From: Gammaproteobacteria bacterium
GTDB lineage: Bacteria; Pseudomonadota; Gammaproteobacteria; SZUA-152
DNA: 6,008 bases
Assembly (NCBI GenBank): GCA_024762755.1
Contig: JANTGX010000141.1
Location: forward strand, 1-6,008
Direction: 5' to 3'
The notes below the pieces were generated by a model that made no database searches, was not told the DNA's origin, and saw only the letters and a program-made list of their open reading frames with translations. A program made the translations under genes and the position numbers. Below are positions 1 to 6,008 of this stretch, one piece after another. Position 1 is the first letter of the stretch. Each line of letters opens with the position of its first letter.

Positions 1-2113
1 CGGCGATTTCGCCTTTTTTCTGCATGTCGAGGATGCAGGCGTATGCCAGGTAGGGGTAGACGGCGGTGGCGCCATAGCCGATGAGCACGGCGAAGTGGTG
101 CGGGTCGCGCGCGGTGGCGGTCTCCACCACGATGTTGGTGTCGCAGCGCAGGCCCTCGTCTATCAGGCGGTGGTGTACCGCGCCGGTGGCCAGTAGGGCG
201 TGCACCGGCAGGCGGTCGGCGGCGATGTCGCGGTCGGAGAGGATGAGGATCACCTTGCCGGCGCGCGCCGCGGCCACGGCCTGGTCGCAGATGTTGTTGA
301 TGGCCTGTTGCAGGCCGGTGCTGCCGTCGGCCGGATAGTGCAGGTCGATACGGGCGCTGGCGTAGTCGTCGCCGTCCAGTTCGCACAGCTGCTCGAACTT
401 GGAGACGGACAGCACCGGCGAGTCTACCAGCAGGCGGTCGGCGTGCTTGGGCGTCACCTCGAACATGTTCTTCTCGCGCCCGAAGCAGGTCTCCAGCGAC
501 ATGACGACGGATTCGCGGATGGGGTCGATGGGTGGATTGGTGACCTGGGCGAACTGCTGGCGGAAGTAGTCGTAGAGGGAGCGCACGCGGCGCGACAGCA
601 CCGGCATGGGGGTGTCGTCGCCCATGGAACCCACCGCTTCGTGGCCACCCTCGGCGAGCACGCTGATCACCTGGTCGAGTTCCTCGAAGGAGACCTGGAA
701 CAGCTTCTGGTAGACGGCGATCTCGTCCGCCGCCATGGGCACGCCACAGGCCTCGCCGTCCAGGGTGGAGACCAGGCGGCGGGCGTTTTCGGCCATCCAG
801 CGCTTGTAGGGATGGGCCGACTTGAGGTGGTCGTCGATGTCCTCCGGCAGCATCAGCTCACCGGTCTCGGTGTCGGCGGCGATCATCTCGCCGGGCTTGA
901 GGCGGCCCTTGGCGACCACGTCCTCCGGGGCGTAGTCGTACACGCCCACCTCGGAGGCGAGGGTGATGTGGCGGTCCCGGGTGATCACCCAGCGTGCCGG
1001 ACGCAGGCCGTTGCGATCCATGGCACAAGCGGCGTAGCGACCGTTGGTGAGCACGATGCCGGCCGGGCCGTCCCAGGGTTCCATGTGCATGGAGTTGTAT
1101 TCGTAGAAGGCGCGCAGATCCGGGTCCATGTTGGCCACGTTCTGCCAAGCCGGCGGCACCAGCAGGCGCATGGCACGGAAGAAGTCCATACCGCCGGCGA
1201 GCAGCACCTCCAGCATATTGTCCAGGCTGTTGGAGTCGGAGCCGGTCATGGAGACCAGCGGACGCACGTCCTCCATGGGGATGGTCGGGGTCTCGAACTT
1301 GTGGCTGCGGGCCAGGGACCAGTTGCGGTTACCGGCGATGGTGTTGATCTCGCCGTTGTGCGCCAGATAGCGGAAGGGCTGGGCCAGGCGCCACTGCGGC
1401 CAGGTGTTGGTGGAGAAGCGCTGATGGAATACCGCCAGGGCGGATTCCAGTTGCTCGTCGGCGAGGTCCTGGTAGAACACCGGCAGATAGGCCGGCATCA
1501 CCAGTCCCTTGTAGGAGATCACGCGCGAAGACAGGCTGGGGATGTAGAAGGTTTGGTCGCCACGGGCCTTGATGGCCTTCTCCGTGCGTCGGCGGGCGAT
1601 GTACAGGTGGCGCTCGAAGTCGGTTTCGGCCATGCCTTCGGCGGCATTGACGAAGACCTGCTCGATCAGCGGCAGGCTCTTCAGGGCCTCTTCACCACAG
1701 GCATTCTGGTCGGTGGGTACCTCGCGCCAGCCGGCGACGGTGAGCCCCTCGGCCTCGAGCTCCCTCTCCAGGGTCTGTCGCGCCGCCGCGGCCAGGACGG
1801 GATCGGTGTTGAGAAACACCATGCCCACGGCATAGTGCTCGCCGAGGCCATAGCCCAGCTCGGCAGCGCGGCTGCGCAGAAAGGCGTCCGGTTTCTTCAG
1901 CAACAGGCCGCAACCGTCACCGGTCTTGCCATCGGCGGCCACGGCGCCGCGGTGGGTCAGGCGGCCGAGGGCGGCGATGGCGGTCTCCACCAGCCAGTGG
2001 CTGGGCCTGTCGTCCATCTGGGCGATCAGGCCGAAGCCACAGTTGTCCTTCTCGAACTGCGGACGATAGAGCCCGCCAGCATCTTTCAATTCTTCTGCAG
2101 CGTCTGATTGCAT
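1..2113 (-). CDS. gltB: Glutamate synthase (NADPH) large subunit, N-terminal 704 residues, cut by the window edge
   Basis: The large subunit of glutamate synthase makes two glutamates from glutamine and 2-oxoglutarate in the cytoplasm, taking electrons through GltD; with glutamine synthetase it is the main ammonia assimilation route. The frame opens with ATG at 2113. Residues 22-28 read KDNCGFG, so Cys25 is the expected N-terminal nucleophile after removal of a 24-residue propeptide, as in class II amidotransferases. Other family motifs are THRGA in the first 60 residues, HQRFSTNT at 230-237, AHNGEINT starting at 251 and MEPWDGPAG at 344-352. The amidotransferase domain takes up roughly the first 420 residues. 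The rest, including DSPVLSVSKFEQL and ending YLAYACILDMQKKGEIA, fits the central domain. The family is about 1,500 residues long, so the FMN/Fe-S synthase domain and the C-terminal beta-helix lie outside. No internal stop or frameshift is visible. A weak GAAG ribosome site lies 7 bases before the ATG, and the gene has its own promoter upstream. gltD would be expected next, outside the window. Confidence 0.97.
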   Translation of the reverse strand, partial: MQSDAAEELKDAGGLYRPQFEKDNCGFGLIAQMDDRPSHWLVETAIAALGRLTHRGAVAADGKTGDGCGLLLKKPDAFLRSRAAELGYGLGEHYAVGMVFLNTDPVLAAAARQTLERELEAEGLTVAGWREVPTDQNACGEEALKSLPLIEQVFVNAAEGMAETDFERHLYIARRRTEKAIKARGDQTFYIPSLSSRVISYKGLVMPAYLPVFYQDLADEQLESALAVFHQRFSTNTWPQWRLAQPFRYLAHNGEINTIAGNRNWSLARSHKFETPTIPMEDVRPLVSMTGSDSNSLDNMLEVLLAGGMDFFRAMRLLVPPAWQNVANMDPDLRAFYEYNSMHMEPWDGPAGIVLTNGRYAACAMDRNGLRPARWVITRDRHITLASEVGVYDYAPEDVVAKGRLKPGEMIAADTETGELMLPEDIDDHLKSAHPYKRWMAENARRLVSTLDGEACGVPMAADEIAVYQKLFQVSFEELDQVISVLAEGGHEAVGSMGDDTPMPVLSRRVRSLYDYFRQQFAQVTNPPIDPIRESVVMSLETCFGREKNMFEVTPKHADRLLVDSPVLSVSKFEQLCELDGDDYASARIDLHYPADGSTGLQQAINNICDQAVAAARAGKVILILSDRDIAADRLPVHALLATGAVHHRLIDEGLRCDTNIVVETATARDPHHFAVLIGYGATAVYPYLAYACILDMQKKGEIA

Positions 2114-2281
2114 AATCTGTCTTCGCCTGTCGCCGCCACGCAATGCGCGGGAGCTGTGTATCGATGGGGCCTGTGCGTCGCGGTTCCGTTTTGTGCATTC
2201 TGGGGCCTGTATCCCCGGGGTGTAGTGCAAAGAATCCCTGGAATAACGGCCCTTTCTTGGGGAATACCGCGGGCGAAAGGG
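2114..2281 (-). promoter_or_regulatory. Probable 5' leader of gltB, about 168 bases
   Basis: This is the stretch between the predicted transcription start and the gltB ATG. It is long for a simple leader. It contains the 10-mer ACAGGCCCCA twice (minus strand) and a CCCCGGGG palindrome at 2213-2220, and its 5' end forms most of a 10-bp inverted repeat. An ATG at 2198 opens a frame that runs into gltB out of register, with no convincing ribosome site. I recognise no known riboswitch class and see no stem followed by a U-run. Calling it a leader depends on the promoter call being right. Confidence 0.5.
2165..2210. repeat. Direct repeat of a 10-mer in the gltB leader
   Basis: TGGGGCCTGT on the plus strand (ACAGGCCCCA on the coding strand) occurs at 2165-2174 and again at 2201-2210, so the copies start 36 bases apart. 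The copies are identical, but the sequence between them is not repeated. They could be paired protein-binding sites or chance in GC-rich DNA. Confidence 0.5.
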
Positions 2282-2284
2282 CCG
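2247..2284. repeat. 10-bp perfect inverted repeat at the predicted gltB transcription start
   Basis: CGGCCCTTTC at 2247-2256 is the exact reverse complement of GAAAGGGCCG at 2275-2284, with an 18-base spacer. The right arm covers the predicted +1 near 2281. It could be an operator just downstream of the promoter or a stem at the 5' end of the transcript. No run of T follows it on the minus strand (the next bases are TTATTCC), so it is not a typical intrinsic terminator. Confidence 0.7.
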
Positions 2285-2326
2285 CCAAGTATACTGGCCG
2301 GCCGGTTTGCGTTCAATGTGGCGGCC
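2280..2326. repeat. 8-bp inverted repeat flanking the gltB promoter
   Basis: GGCCGCCA at 2280-2287 and TGGCGGCC at 2319-2326 are perfect reverse complements 31 bases apart. The enclosed segment holds the -10 box, directly against the left arm, and the -35 box, two bases from the right arm. The spacer between the boxes contains a further palindrome, GGCCGGCC, at 2296-2303. The left arm overlaps the neighbouring 10-bp inverted repeat. Confidence 0.65.
2288..2316 (-). promoter_or_regulatory. Sigma70-type promoter for gltB
   Basis: On the minus strand the -35 box is TTGAAC (2316-2311; consensus TTGACA) and the -10 box is TATACT (2293-2288; consensus TATAAT), separated by exactly 17 bases. Transcription would start near 2281, about 168 bases before the gltB ATG. 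It is by far the most AT-rich hexamer pair in the gap. It lies 38 bases beyond the stop of the upstream gene, so gltB can probably be expressed independently of the aroB-dgt cluster. No sigma54 element (GG-N10-GC with flanking consensus) was noticed. Confidence 0.75.
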
Positions 2327-2354
2327 GTTTTGGGTGGTGGGCCGGGGCGGGCGA

Positions 2355-3980
2355 TCAGTGGCGGAGTTGGTGCTGGATGCTGCCGAAATCGCGGATCCAG
2401 GGTTTGAGGCGGCGTAGTGAACGGGGCAGGCTCTGGCGTGTGGCCTGGGCCTGTGCCTTGTCGGCGTATTCACCATAGACCAGGGCATACCAGGGCCGGC
2501 CCTGGCGGGTGGTTTGGTAGACGGCGAGTCGATCGGCGTCGAGGGAATGCTCGCGTAGGAAGCGCTGCAGGGTCTCCAGGTGTTCCCCGGCCACCAGTTG
2601 TAGGGTGTAGTGCTGTGGGTCGCGGGCCAGCAGCCAGGCATTGCGGCGCGGGGGTAGCCAGTCGGGCAGGGTGTCTGTCTGTCTGCTGCTGGCCTCTGCC
2701 GTGGCGGGTGTCACGGGCGGCTTGCCGGCCTCCTCGGGCGGCTCTGCGGCAGCGGTGGGGAGGTCCCTGGCCGGTGGTGGGGTGACGTCGGTGATCGGCG
2801 CGGCCGTCGGCTTCGCAGGCGACGCGGGGGGCGTGGGCAGGGGACGTTTGGCCTCTGCCGCTGCGACGGGGCCGGTCGCCACCTCGGTCGCGGCAGTAGC
2901 CGGCTGGTCAAGCACGGCCTCGCTCTGCCCCGTGACTCCGGACCTCTCATGCGGCGCGGTCTGGCCCTCGCCCAAGGCGCGCGGCTGCGGGGTCTCTTGT
3001 GGCCGCACCGCCTTGGCGGGGGCGGTCGCGGCCTGGGGTGGCAGGGTGAGGGTCTGCTGGCGGGCGGCCTGTCCGTCGCCGTCCGAAGACGGCGCGAAGA
3101 GGGTCCAGAGGAACAGGCCGAACACCCCCAGCAGGGTGGCGCCCAGGGCCAGCAGGCGTCGTGGCCGGTACAGGTCGCGGTCGGAGATGCCGGGCAGATC
3201 CGGTGGGCCCTCCGGCTTGGGCAGGGAGTCCAGCAGTTTTTGCCGGGCCAGGGCGTTGATCTTGCCGGGCCAGCCGCCGGACTGCCTGTAGAGCTTGTGC
3301 AAGGCGGCCTCGGTGAAGGGTTCACCGGCGGCGAAGCGGGCGCTGGAGAGGCGGTGCAGGACGTAGTGCGCGGTCTGCTCTTCGTCGAAGGGCGGCAGAT
3401 CGATGACCCGCTGCGGCAGGTCGGCGAAGGCGGCGAGTTGGGGATGGGCCAGTTTCTCCTGCAGCTCGTGCTCACCGAAGAGGATCACCCGGAGCAGGGG
3501 GCGGTCGGTATAGCTGCGCTCGGCGGCCAGTGAGAGCAGGCGTTGCAGGGCGCCGATGCTGAGGCGATGGGCGTCGTCCACCAGCAGTACGCCCTGCTGG
3601 GCGTTGCGCAGGAGACCGTCGAGGTGATGTTGCAGGTGTTCCAACAGCTCGGCGTGGGTGGCGCCGCCCACGCCCAGGTCGAACTGCTGGTGCAGTTGTT
3701 CGATGAGGTCGCGCAGGTCGAGGCCCTCGCCGGCCTCGATGCGCGCCACGCGCCAGGAGGTCAGGGCGCGGGCGGCGAACTGCTGCAGCAGGGTGCTCTT
3801 GCCGCTACCCGCGGGACCAATGACCAGCAGCAGTTCGTCACTGAACTGGGTGAGATGGAGCAGGATGTCGAGTCGCTGGGTGCGTCGTGGTTCGGCATAG
3901 AACAGGTCGAACTCGACGGCATCGGCGAAGGGTTCGCGGGAGAGGCCGTAGAAGGCGAGATAGGGGGCGCTGTCTGGCAT
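2355..3980 (-). CDS. Membrane-anchored AAA ATPase with C-terminal SPOR domain (DamX/ExeA-like)
   Basis: A 541-residue bitopic protein. The N-terminal YGLSREPF (11-18) resembles the opening motif of ExeA-type ATPases. Walker A is GPAGSGKS (55-62), Walker B is VLLVDDAH (131-138), VILFGEHEL (165-173) fits a sensor-1 strand, and LPQRV (188-192) matches the conserved arginine region of the ExeA/TniB group. A single hydrophobic segment at about 275-296 follows a basic RPRR patch, which would leave the ATPase in the cytoplasm. Residues 297-445 are a Pro/Ala-rich linker, followed by a SPOR domain at about 456-536 (YTLQLVAG, then WYALVYGEYADKAQA). SPOR domains bind peptidoglycan strands stripped of stem peptides at the division septum, so a role in division or envelope work is inferred. 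E. coli DamX, found near aroB, has the same topology but no comparable ATPase. The start is an ATG with AAGGG 10 bases upstream, 3 bases after the preceding gene. Both Walker motifs are intact, so ATPase activity is likely. Confidence 0.9.
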   Translation of the reverse strand: MPDSAPYLAFYGLSREPFADAVEFDLFYAEPRRTQRLDILLHLTQFSDELLLVIGPAGSGKSTLLQQFAARALTSWRVARIEAGEGLDLRDLIEQLHQQFDLGVGGATHAELLEHLQHHLDGLLRNAQQGVLLVDDAHRLSIGALQRLLSLAAERSYTDRPLLRVILFGEHELQEKLAHPQLAAFADLPQRVIDLPPFDEEQTAHYVLHRLSSARFAAGEPFTEAALHKLYRQSGGWPGKINALARQKLLDSLPKPEGPPDLPGISDRDLYRPRRLLALGATLLGVFGLFLWTLFAPSSDGDGQAARQQTLTLPPQAATAPAKAVRPQETPQPRALGEGQTAPHERSGVTGQSEAVLDQPATAATEVATGPVAAAEAKRPLPTPPASPAKPTAAPITDVTPPPARDLPTAAAEPPEEAGKPPVTPATAEASSRQTDTLPDWLPPRRNAWLLARDPQHYTLQLVAGEHLETLQRFLREHSLDADRLAVYQTTRQGRPWYALVYGEYADKAQAQATRQSLPRSLRRLKPWIRDFGSIQHQLRH

Positions 3981-3983
3981 GGC

Positions 3984-4226
3984 TCAGTCGCCCTTGACGA
4001 AGACCACGCGGTAGCCCCGCTTGAGCTGGGCGTCGCGCGCCCGGATGAGGGCGTCGACCGCCTCGTCGCGGGCGGCGTAGTGTTTTTTGCTGACCCGGCC
4101 AGACTTGCCCTGCTGACCCGATTCACGCACCAGACTCCAGCCGTCGAGCAGGTCTTTCTGCAGGAACAGATGGTAGTAGCGGGGCGCCGCCTCGCTGGTC
4201 GGCGGGGTCTGCAGGTAGATGCGCAT
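3984..4226 (-). CDS. Small WGR-domain-like protein, 80 residues
   Basis: The whole protein corresponds to one WGR-type domain: a first strand (RIYLQT), RYYHLFLQ (16-23), DGWSLVRESGQQGKSGR in the middle, then a helix EAVDALIRARDAQLKRGY and a final strand RVVF. The end pattern, an acidic/alanine helix followed by K-x-GY, is typical of the family. WGR domains occur in PARPs, where they bind DNA ends, and as stand-alone bacterial proteins of unknown role. The name-giving Trp-Gly-Arg is SGQ here (36-38), so the signature is degenerate. I prefer the ATG at 4226; a TTG two codons upstream at 4232 is in frame but gives little. No purine-rich ribosome site precedes the ATG, so translation may depend on coupling to dgt, whose stop is 31 bases away. 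The function is unknown. There is no signal peptide or membrane segment. Confidence 0.8.
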   Translation of the reverse strand: MRIYLQTPPTSEAAPRYYHLFLQKDLLDGWSLVRESGQQGKSGRVSKKHYAARDEAVDALIRARDAQLKRGYRVVFVKGD

Positions 4227-4254
4227 GGGCAAAGGTTACTGGAAGCGCATGGGC
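4221..4254. repeat. Direct repeat duplicating the start of the WGR-like gene
   Basis: GCCCATGCGC (coding strand) occurs perfectly at 4254-4245 and 4230-4221, 24 bases apart and therefore in the same frame. The upstream copy gives ATG CGC TTC CAG TAA, a four-residue frame closed at 4236. The downstream copy is the real start. The shift of exactly eight codons suggests a local duplication or a chance repeat. Confidence 0.6.
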
Positions 4255-4257
4255 GTG

Positions 4258-5424
4258 TCAGGTGAGCGTGGCGGGGGTGAAGATACGGTCGTATTCCTGG
4301 ATCGCGTAGCGGTCGGTCATGCCGGCGATGTAGTCCGCCACGGCACGTGCGCGGCCACTGGCTCCGCTCTCCGCCTCCAGCGAGCGGGCCTTGCGCTGTG
4401 CCTCGGGGGGCAGCAGGCGAGTGTCGCCGAAGAAGGCGGCGAACAGTTCGTCGATGATGGTGCGTGCCTTGGAGGTCATGCGATGCACGCGGTAGTGACG
4501 ATAGAGGTGTTCATGCAGGAAGCGCTTCAGTTCGCCATTCATGCGCCGCATGGCGGGGCTGAAGGCGGCCAGCGGTTCGGCCTGGGCGAGGATGTCATCG
4601 CGCGTCTGCGGCGCGCATTCGGTCAGACGCGCGCGGGTGGTGTCCATGAGGTCGGTCACCTGGCGGTTGATCATGCGGCGGATGATCTCGTGGATGGCGC
4701 GGCGCGTCTCGAGGCCGGGGTAGGCCGCCATCACCTTGTCGTATTGCTCGGCAAACAGCTGGACCTCACGCAGTTTCTCGATGCCGAGCAGGCCGGCGCG
4801 CAGGCCGTCGTCGATGTCGTGATTGTTGTAGGCGATCTCGTCGGCGATGTTGGTGATCTGCGCCTCCAGCCCGGGCTGGCGCTTCTGCAGGAAGCGTTCA
4901 CCCACCTCGCCGAGGTGGCGGGCATTGCCCGCAGAGCAGTGTTTGAGGATGCCCTCGCGGGTCTCGAAGGTGAGGTTGAGGCCGTCGAACTCGGCGTATT
5001 TCTCCTCCAGTTGATCGACGATGCGCAGCGACTGCAGGTTGTGCTCGAAGCCGCCATAGTCGCGCATGCACCGGTTGAGGGCGTCCTGGCCGGCATGCCC
5101 GAAGGGCGTGTGGCCGAGGTCGTGGGCCAGGGCGATGGTCTCCGTGAGCACCTCGTTGACGCCGAGGATGCGCGCCACGGAGCGGCCGATCTGCGCCACC
5201 TCGATGGAGTGGGTGAGGCGGGTGCGGAACATGTCGCCTTCGTGGTTGACGAACACTTGGGTCTTGTATTCCAGGCGGCGGAAGGCGGCGGAATGGACGA
5301 TGCGGTCGCGATCGCGCTGGAATTCGCTGCGGTGTTGAGGCGGCGGCTCCGGGTGCAGGCGGCCTCGCGAATTGGCCTCGGTGCTGGCGTAGGGGGCGAG
5401 GCTGCAGGGGGCGTCAGCGTTCAC
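4258..5424 (-). CDS. dgt: dGTP triphosphohydrolase-like HD-domain protein
   Basis: An HD-superfamily dNTP triphosphohydrolase that removes triphosphate from dGTP or other dNTPs in the cytoplasm. Counting from the GTG at 5424 (388 residues), the opening LAPYAS, ANSRGR and the block RDRDRIVHSAAFRRLEYKTQ are family signatures. The metal site is His72 (RLTHS), His101-Asp102 (AHDLGHTPFGH) and Asp195 (IADEIAYNNHDIDD), with His105 and His110 in the catalytic loop. The length fits the shorter dGTPase-like class, not the 505-residue E. coli enzyme, so strict dGTP preference cannot be assumed. An in-frame GTG at 5460 would add 12 residues, but the GTG at 5424 has GAGG six bases upstream and places the conserved LAPYA near the N-terminus, as is usual. 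With this start the gene overlaps the end of aroB by 11 bases, so translation is probably coupled. No inactivating change is visible. Confidence 0.95.
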   Translation of the reverse strand: MNADAPCSLAPYASTEANSRGRLHPEPPPQHRSEFQRDRDRIVHSAAFRRLEYKTQVFVNHEGDMFRTRLTHSIEVAQIGRSVARILGVNEVLTETIALAHDLGHTPFGHAGQDALNRCMRDYGGFEHNLQSLRIVDQLEEKYAEFDGLNLTFETREGILKHCSAGNARHLGEVGERFLQKRQPGLEAQITNIADEIAYNNHDIDDGLRAGLLGIEKLREVQLFAEQYDKVMAAYPGLETRRAIHEIIRRMINRQVTDLMDTTRARLTECAPQTRDDILAQAEPLAAFSPAMRRMNGELKRFLHEHLYRHYRVHRMTSKARTIIDELFAAFFGDTRLLPPEAQRKARSLEAESGASGRARAVADYIAGMTDRYAIQEYDRIFTPATLT

Positions 5425-6008
5425 CTTGGGCCTCGGCGTGAAAGGCCTCGAGGGTGGCACGCAGGGCGGCGGGGTCGTAGTCGTCGGTGACCAGGCTCTC
5501 GCCGATGCCCTTCAACAGCACCAGGCGCAGGTGGCCGTCCTGGACCTTCTTGTCCACGGCCATCCAGCGAAGGAAGTCGTCGGCATCCATCTGCGGTGGG
5601 GTGTGCACCGGCAGTCCGGCACGGGCGATGAGTTCGCGGGCGCGGGCCAGCTCGGCGGCACTCAGCCAGCCCAGGCGGTGGGAGAGGTCGGCGGCCATCA
5701 GCATGCCGGTACCCACCGCCTCGCCGTGCAGCCATGCGCCGTAGCCCATGGCGGCCTCGATGGCGTGGCCGAAGGTGTGGCCCAGGTTGAGCAGGGCGCG
5801 GTTTCCCGCCTCGCGTTCGTCGGCGGCGACCACCTCGGCCTTGTTGCGGCAGGAGCGCTCGATGGCCTCGGCCAGGGCGGCCGGCTGCCGCGCGCGCAGG
5901 GCGTCCATATTGGCCTCCTGCCAGGCGAAGAAGCCGGCGTCGCGGATCAGGCCGTACTTGATCACCTCGGCGATGCCGGCGGAGAGCTGGCGGTCGTCCA
6001 GGGTGTCG
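5414..6008 (-). CDS. aroB: 3-dehydroquinate synthase, C-terminal 197 residues, cut by the window edge
   Basis: The second step of the shikimate pathway: DAHP is converted to 3-dehydroquinate by an NAD- and metal-dependent enzyme in the cytoplasm. The visible part starts DTLDDRQLSAGIAEVIKYG and ends with TGA at 5416-5414. By comparison with characterised enzymes the metal ligands are the Glu in AEVIKYG (residue 14 of the visible part), the first His of GHTFGH (77) and the His of LHGEAV (94). The second His of GHTFGH (81) is catalytic. DKK (152-154) is also conserved. The family is about 360 residues long, so slightly more than half is visible; the NAD-binding N-terminal domain is outside. aroK would be the expected upstream neighbour. 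The stop codon lies within dgt, an overlap of 11 bases with the preferred dgt start. Confidence 0.97.
   Translation of the reverse strand, partial: DTLDDRQLSAGIAEVIKYGLIRDAGFFAWQEANMDALRARQPAALAEAIERSCRNKAEVVAADEREAGNRALLNLGHTFGHAIEAAMGYGAWLHGEAVGTGMLMAADLSHRLGWLSAAELARARELIARAGLPVHTPPQMDADDFLRWMAVDKKVQDGHLRLVLLKGIGESLVTDDYDPAALRATLEAFHAEAQGER
5431..5434 (-). promoter_or_regulatory. Ribosome binding site deciding the dgt start
   Basis: GAGG lies inside the end of aroB, six bases before the GTG at 5424-5422. It supports that start over the GTG at 5460, which has no comparable site in front of it. Confidence 0.6.

Noticed and set aside
200..2107. A 635-codon open frame on the plus strand
   Set aside because: It runs opposite gltB in codon register and mirrors it. 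Its protein is a repetitive Gly/Val/His/Gln-rich string with no recognisable domain, as expected of a GC-rich antisense shadow.
2247..2284. Intrinsic terminator for the aroB-dgt-SPOR transcript
   Set aside because: The inverted repeat has an 18-base loop and no following T-run on the minus strand, and it lies past the gltB promoter.
1917..2288. Minus-strand frame overlapping the gltB start, from the ATG at 2198 or alternative starts upstream
   Set aside because: It has no convincing ribosome site, is very Arg-rich and runs out of register through conserved gltB codons. At most its ATG affects gltB translation.
2143..2478. Plus-strand open frames across the gltB upstream gap
   Set aside because: They have no recognisable domain or ribosome site and run into the antisense of the SPOR gene.
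2949..4265. Plus-strand open frames of 194 and 240 codons opposite the ATPase/SPOR gene
   Set aside because: They lie over a frame with Walker motifs, a membrane segment and a SPOR domain, and their composition is that of shadows.
4219..5490. A 423-codon open frame on the plus strand opposite dgt
   Set aside because: It is codon-aligned with dgt on the other strand, where HD motifs are clear. Its own protein has shadow-like composition and no family motif.

Overview
This window looks like the chromosome of a GC-rich gammaproteobacterium. That rests on gene content and order, not on a database match. All five genes lie on the minus strand, so they read from the right edge towards the left: aroB (only its C-terminal half is inside), dgt, a small WGR-like protein, a membrane-anchored AAA ATPase with a SPOR domain, and gltB (only its N-terminal part is inside). 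Aro genes, a SPOR protein of the DamX type and glutamate synthase sit close together in several gammaproteobacteria. A Chromatiales/Ectothiorhodospiraceae-like host is a reasonable guess but is not proven here.

Right part (3984-6008): aroB and dgt overlap by 11 bases if dgt uses the GTG start preferred here. The WGR-like gene follows dgt after a 31-base gap, and the ATPase/SPOR gene follows the WGR-like gene after only 3 bases. The spacing suggests one transcript. Its products are unrelated in function: shikimate pathway, dNTP hydrolysis, an unknown small protein and a cell-envelope/division protein.

Middle (2114-2354): this 241-base gap is the only sizeable non-coding stretch. It holds a strong-looking sigma70 promoter for gltB (TTGAAC, 17 bases, TATACT), flanked exactly by an 8-bp inverted repeat. 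A 10-bp inverted repeat lies across the predicted transcription start, and a leader of about 168 bases contains a repeated 10-mer. This is the part of the window most worth a second look.

Left part (1-2113): the first 704 codons of gltB, covering the glutamine amidotransferase domain and most of the central domain. The long open frames on the plus strand opposite gltB and dgt are coding shadows in GC-rich sequence. I see no mobile element, CRISPR array, tRNA or rRNA. Most of the window is ordinary housekeeping sequence and I find no clear evidence of a new defence or mobile system.
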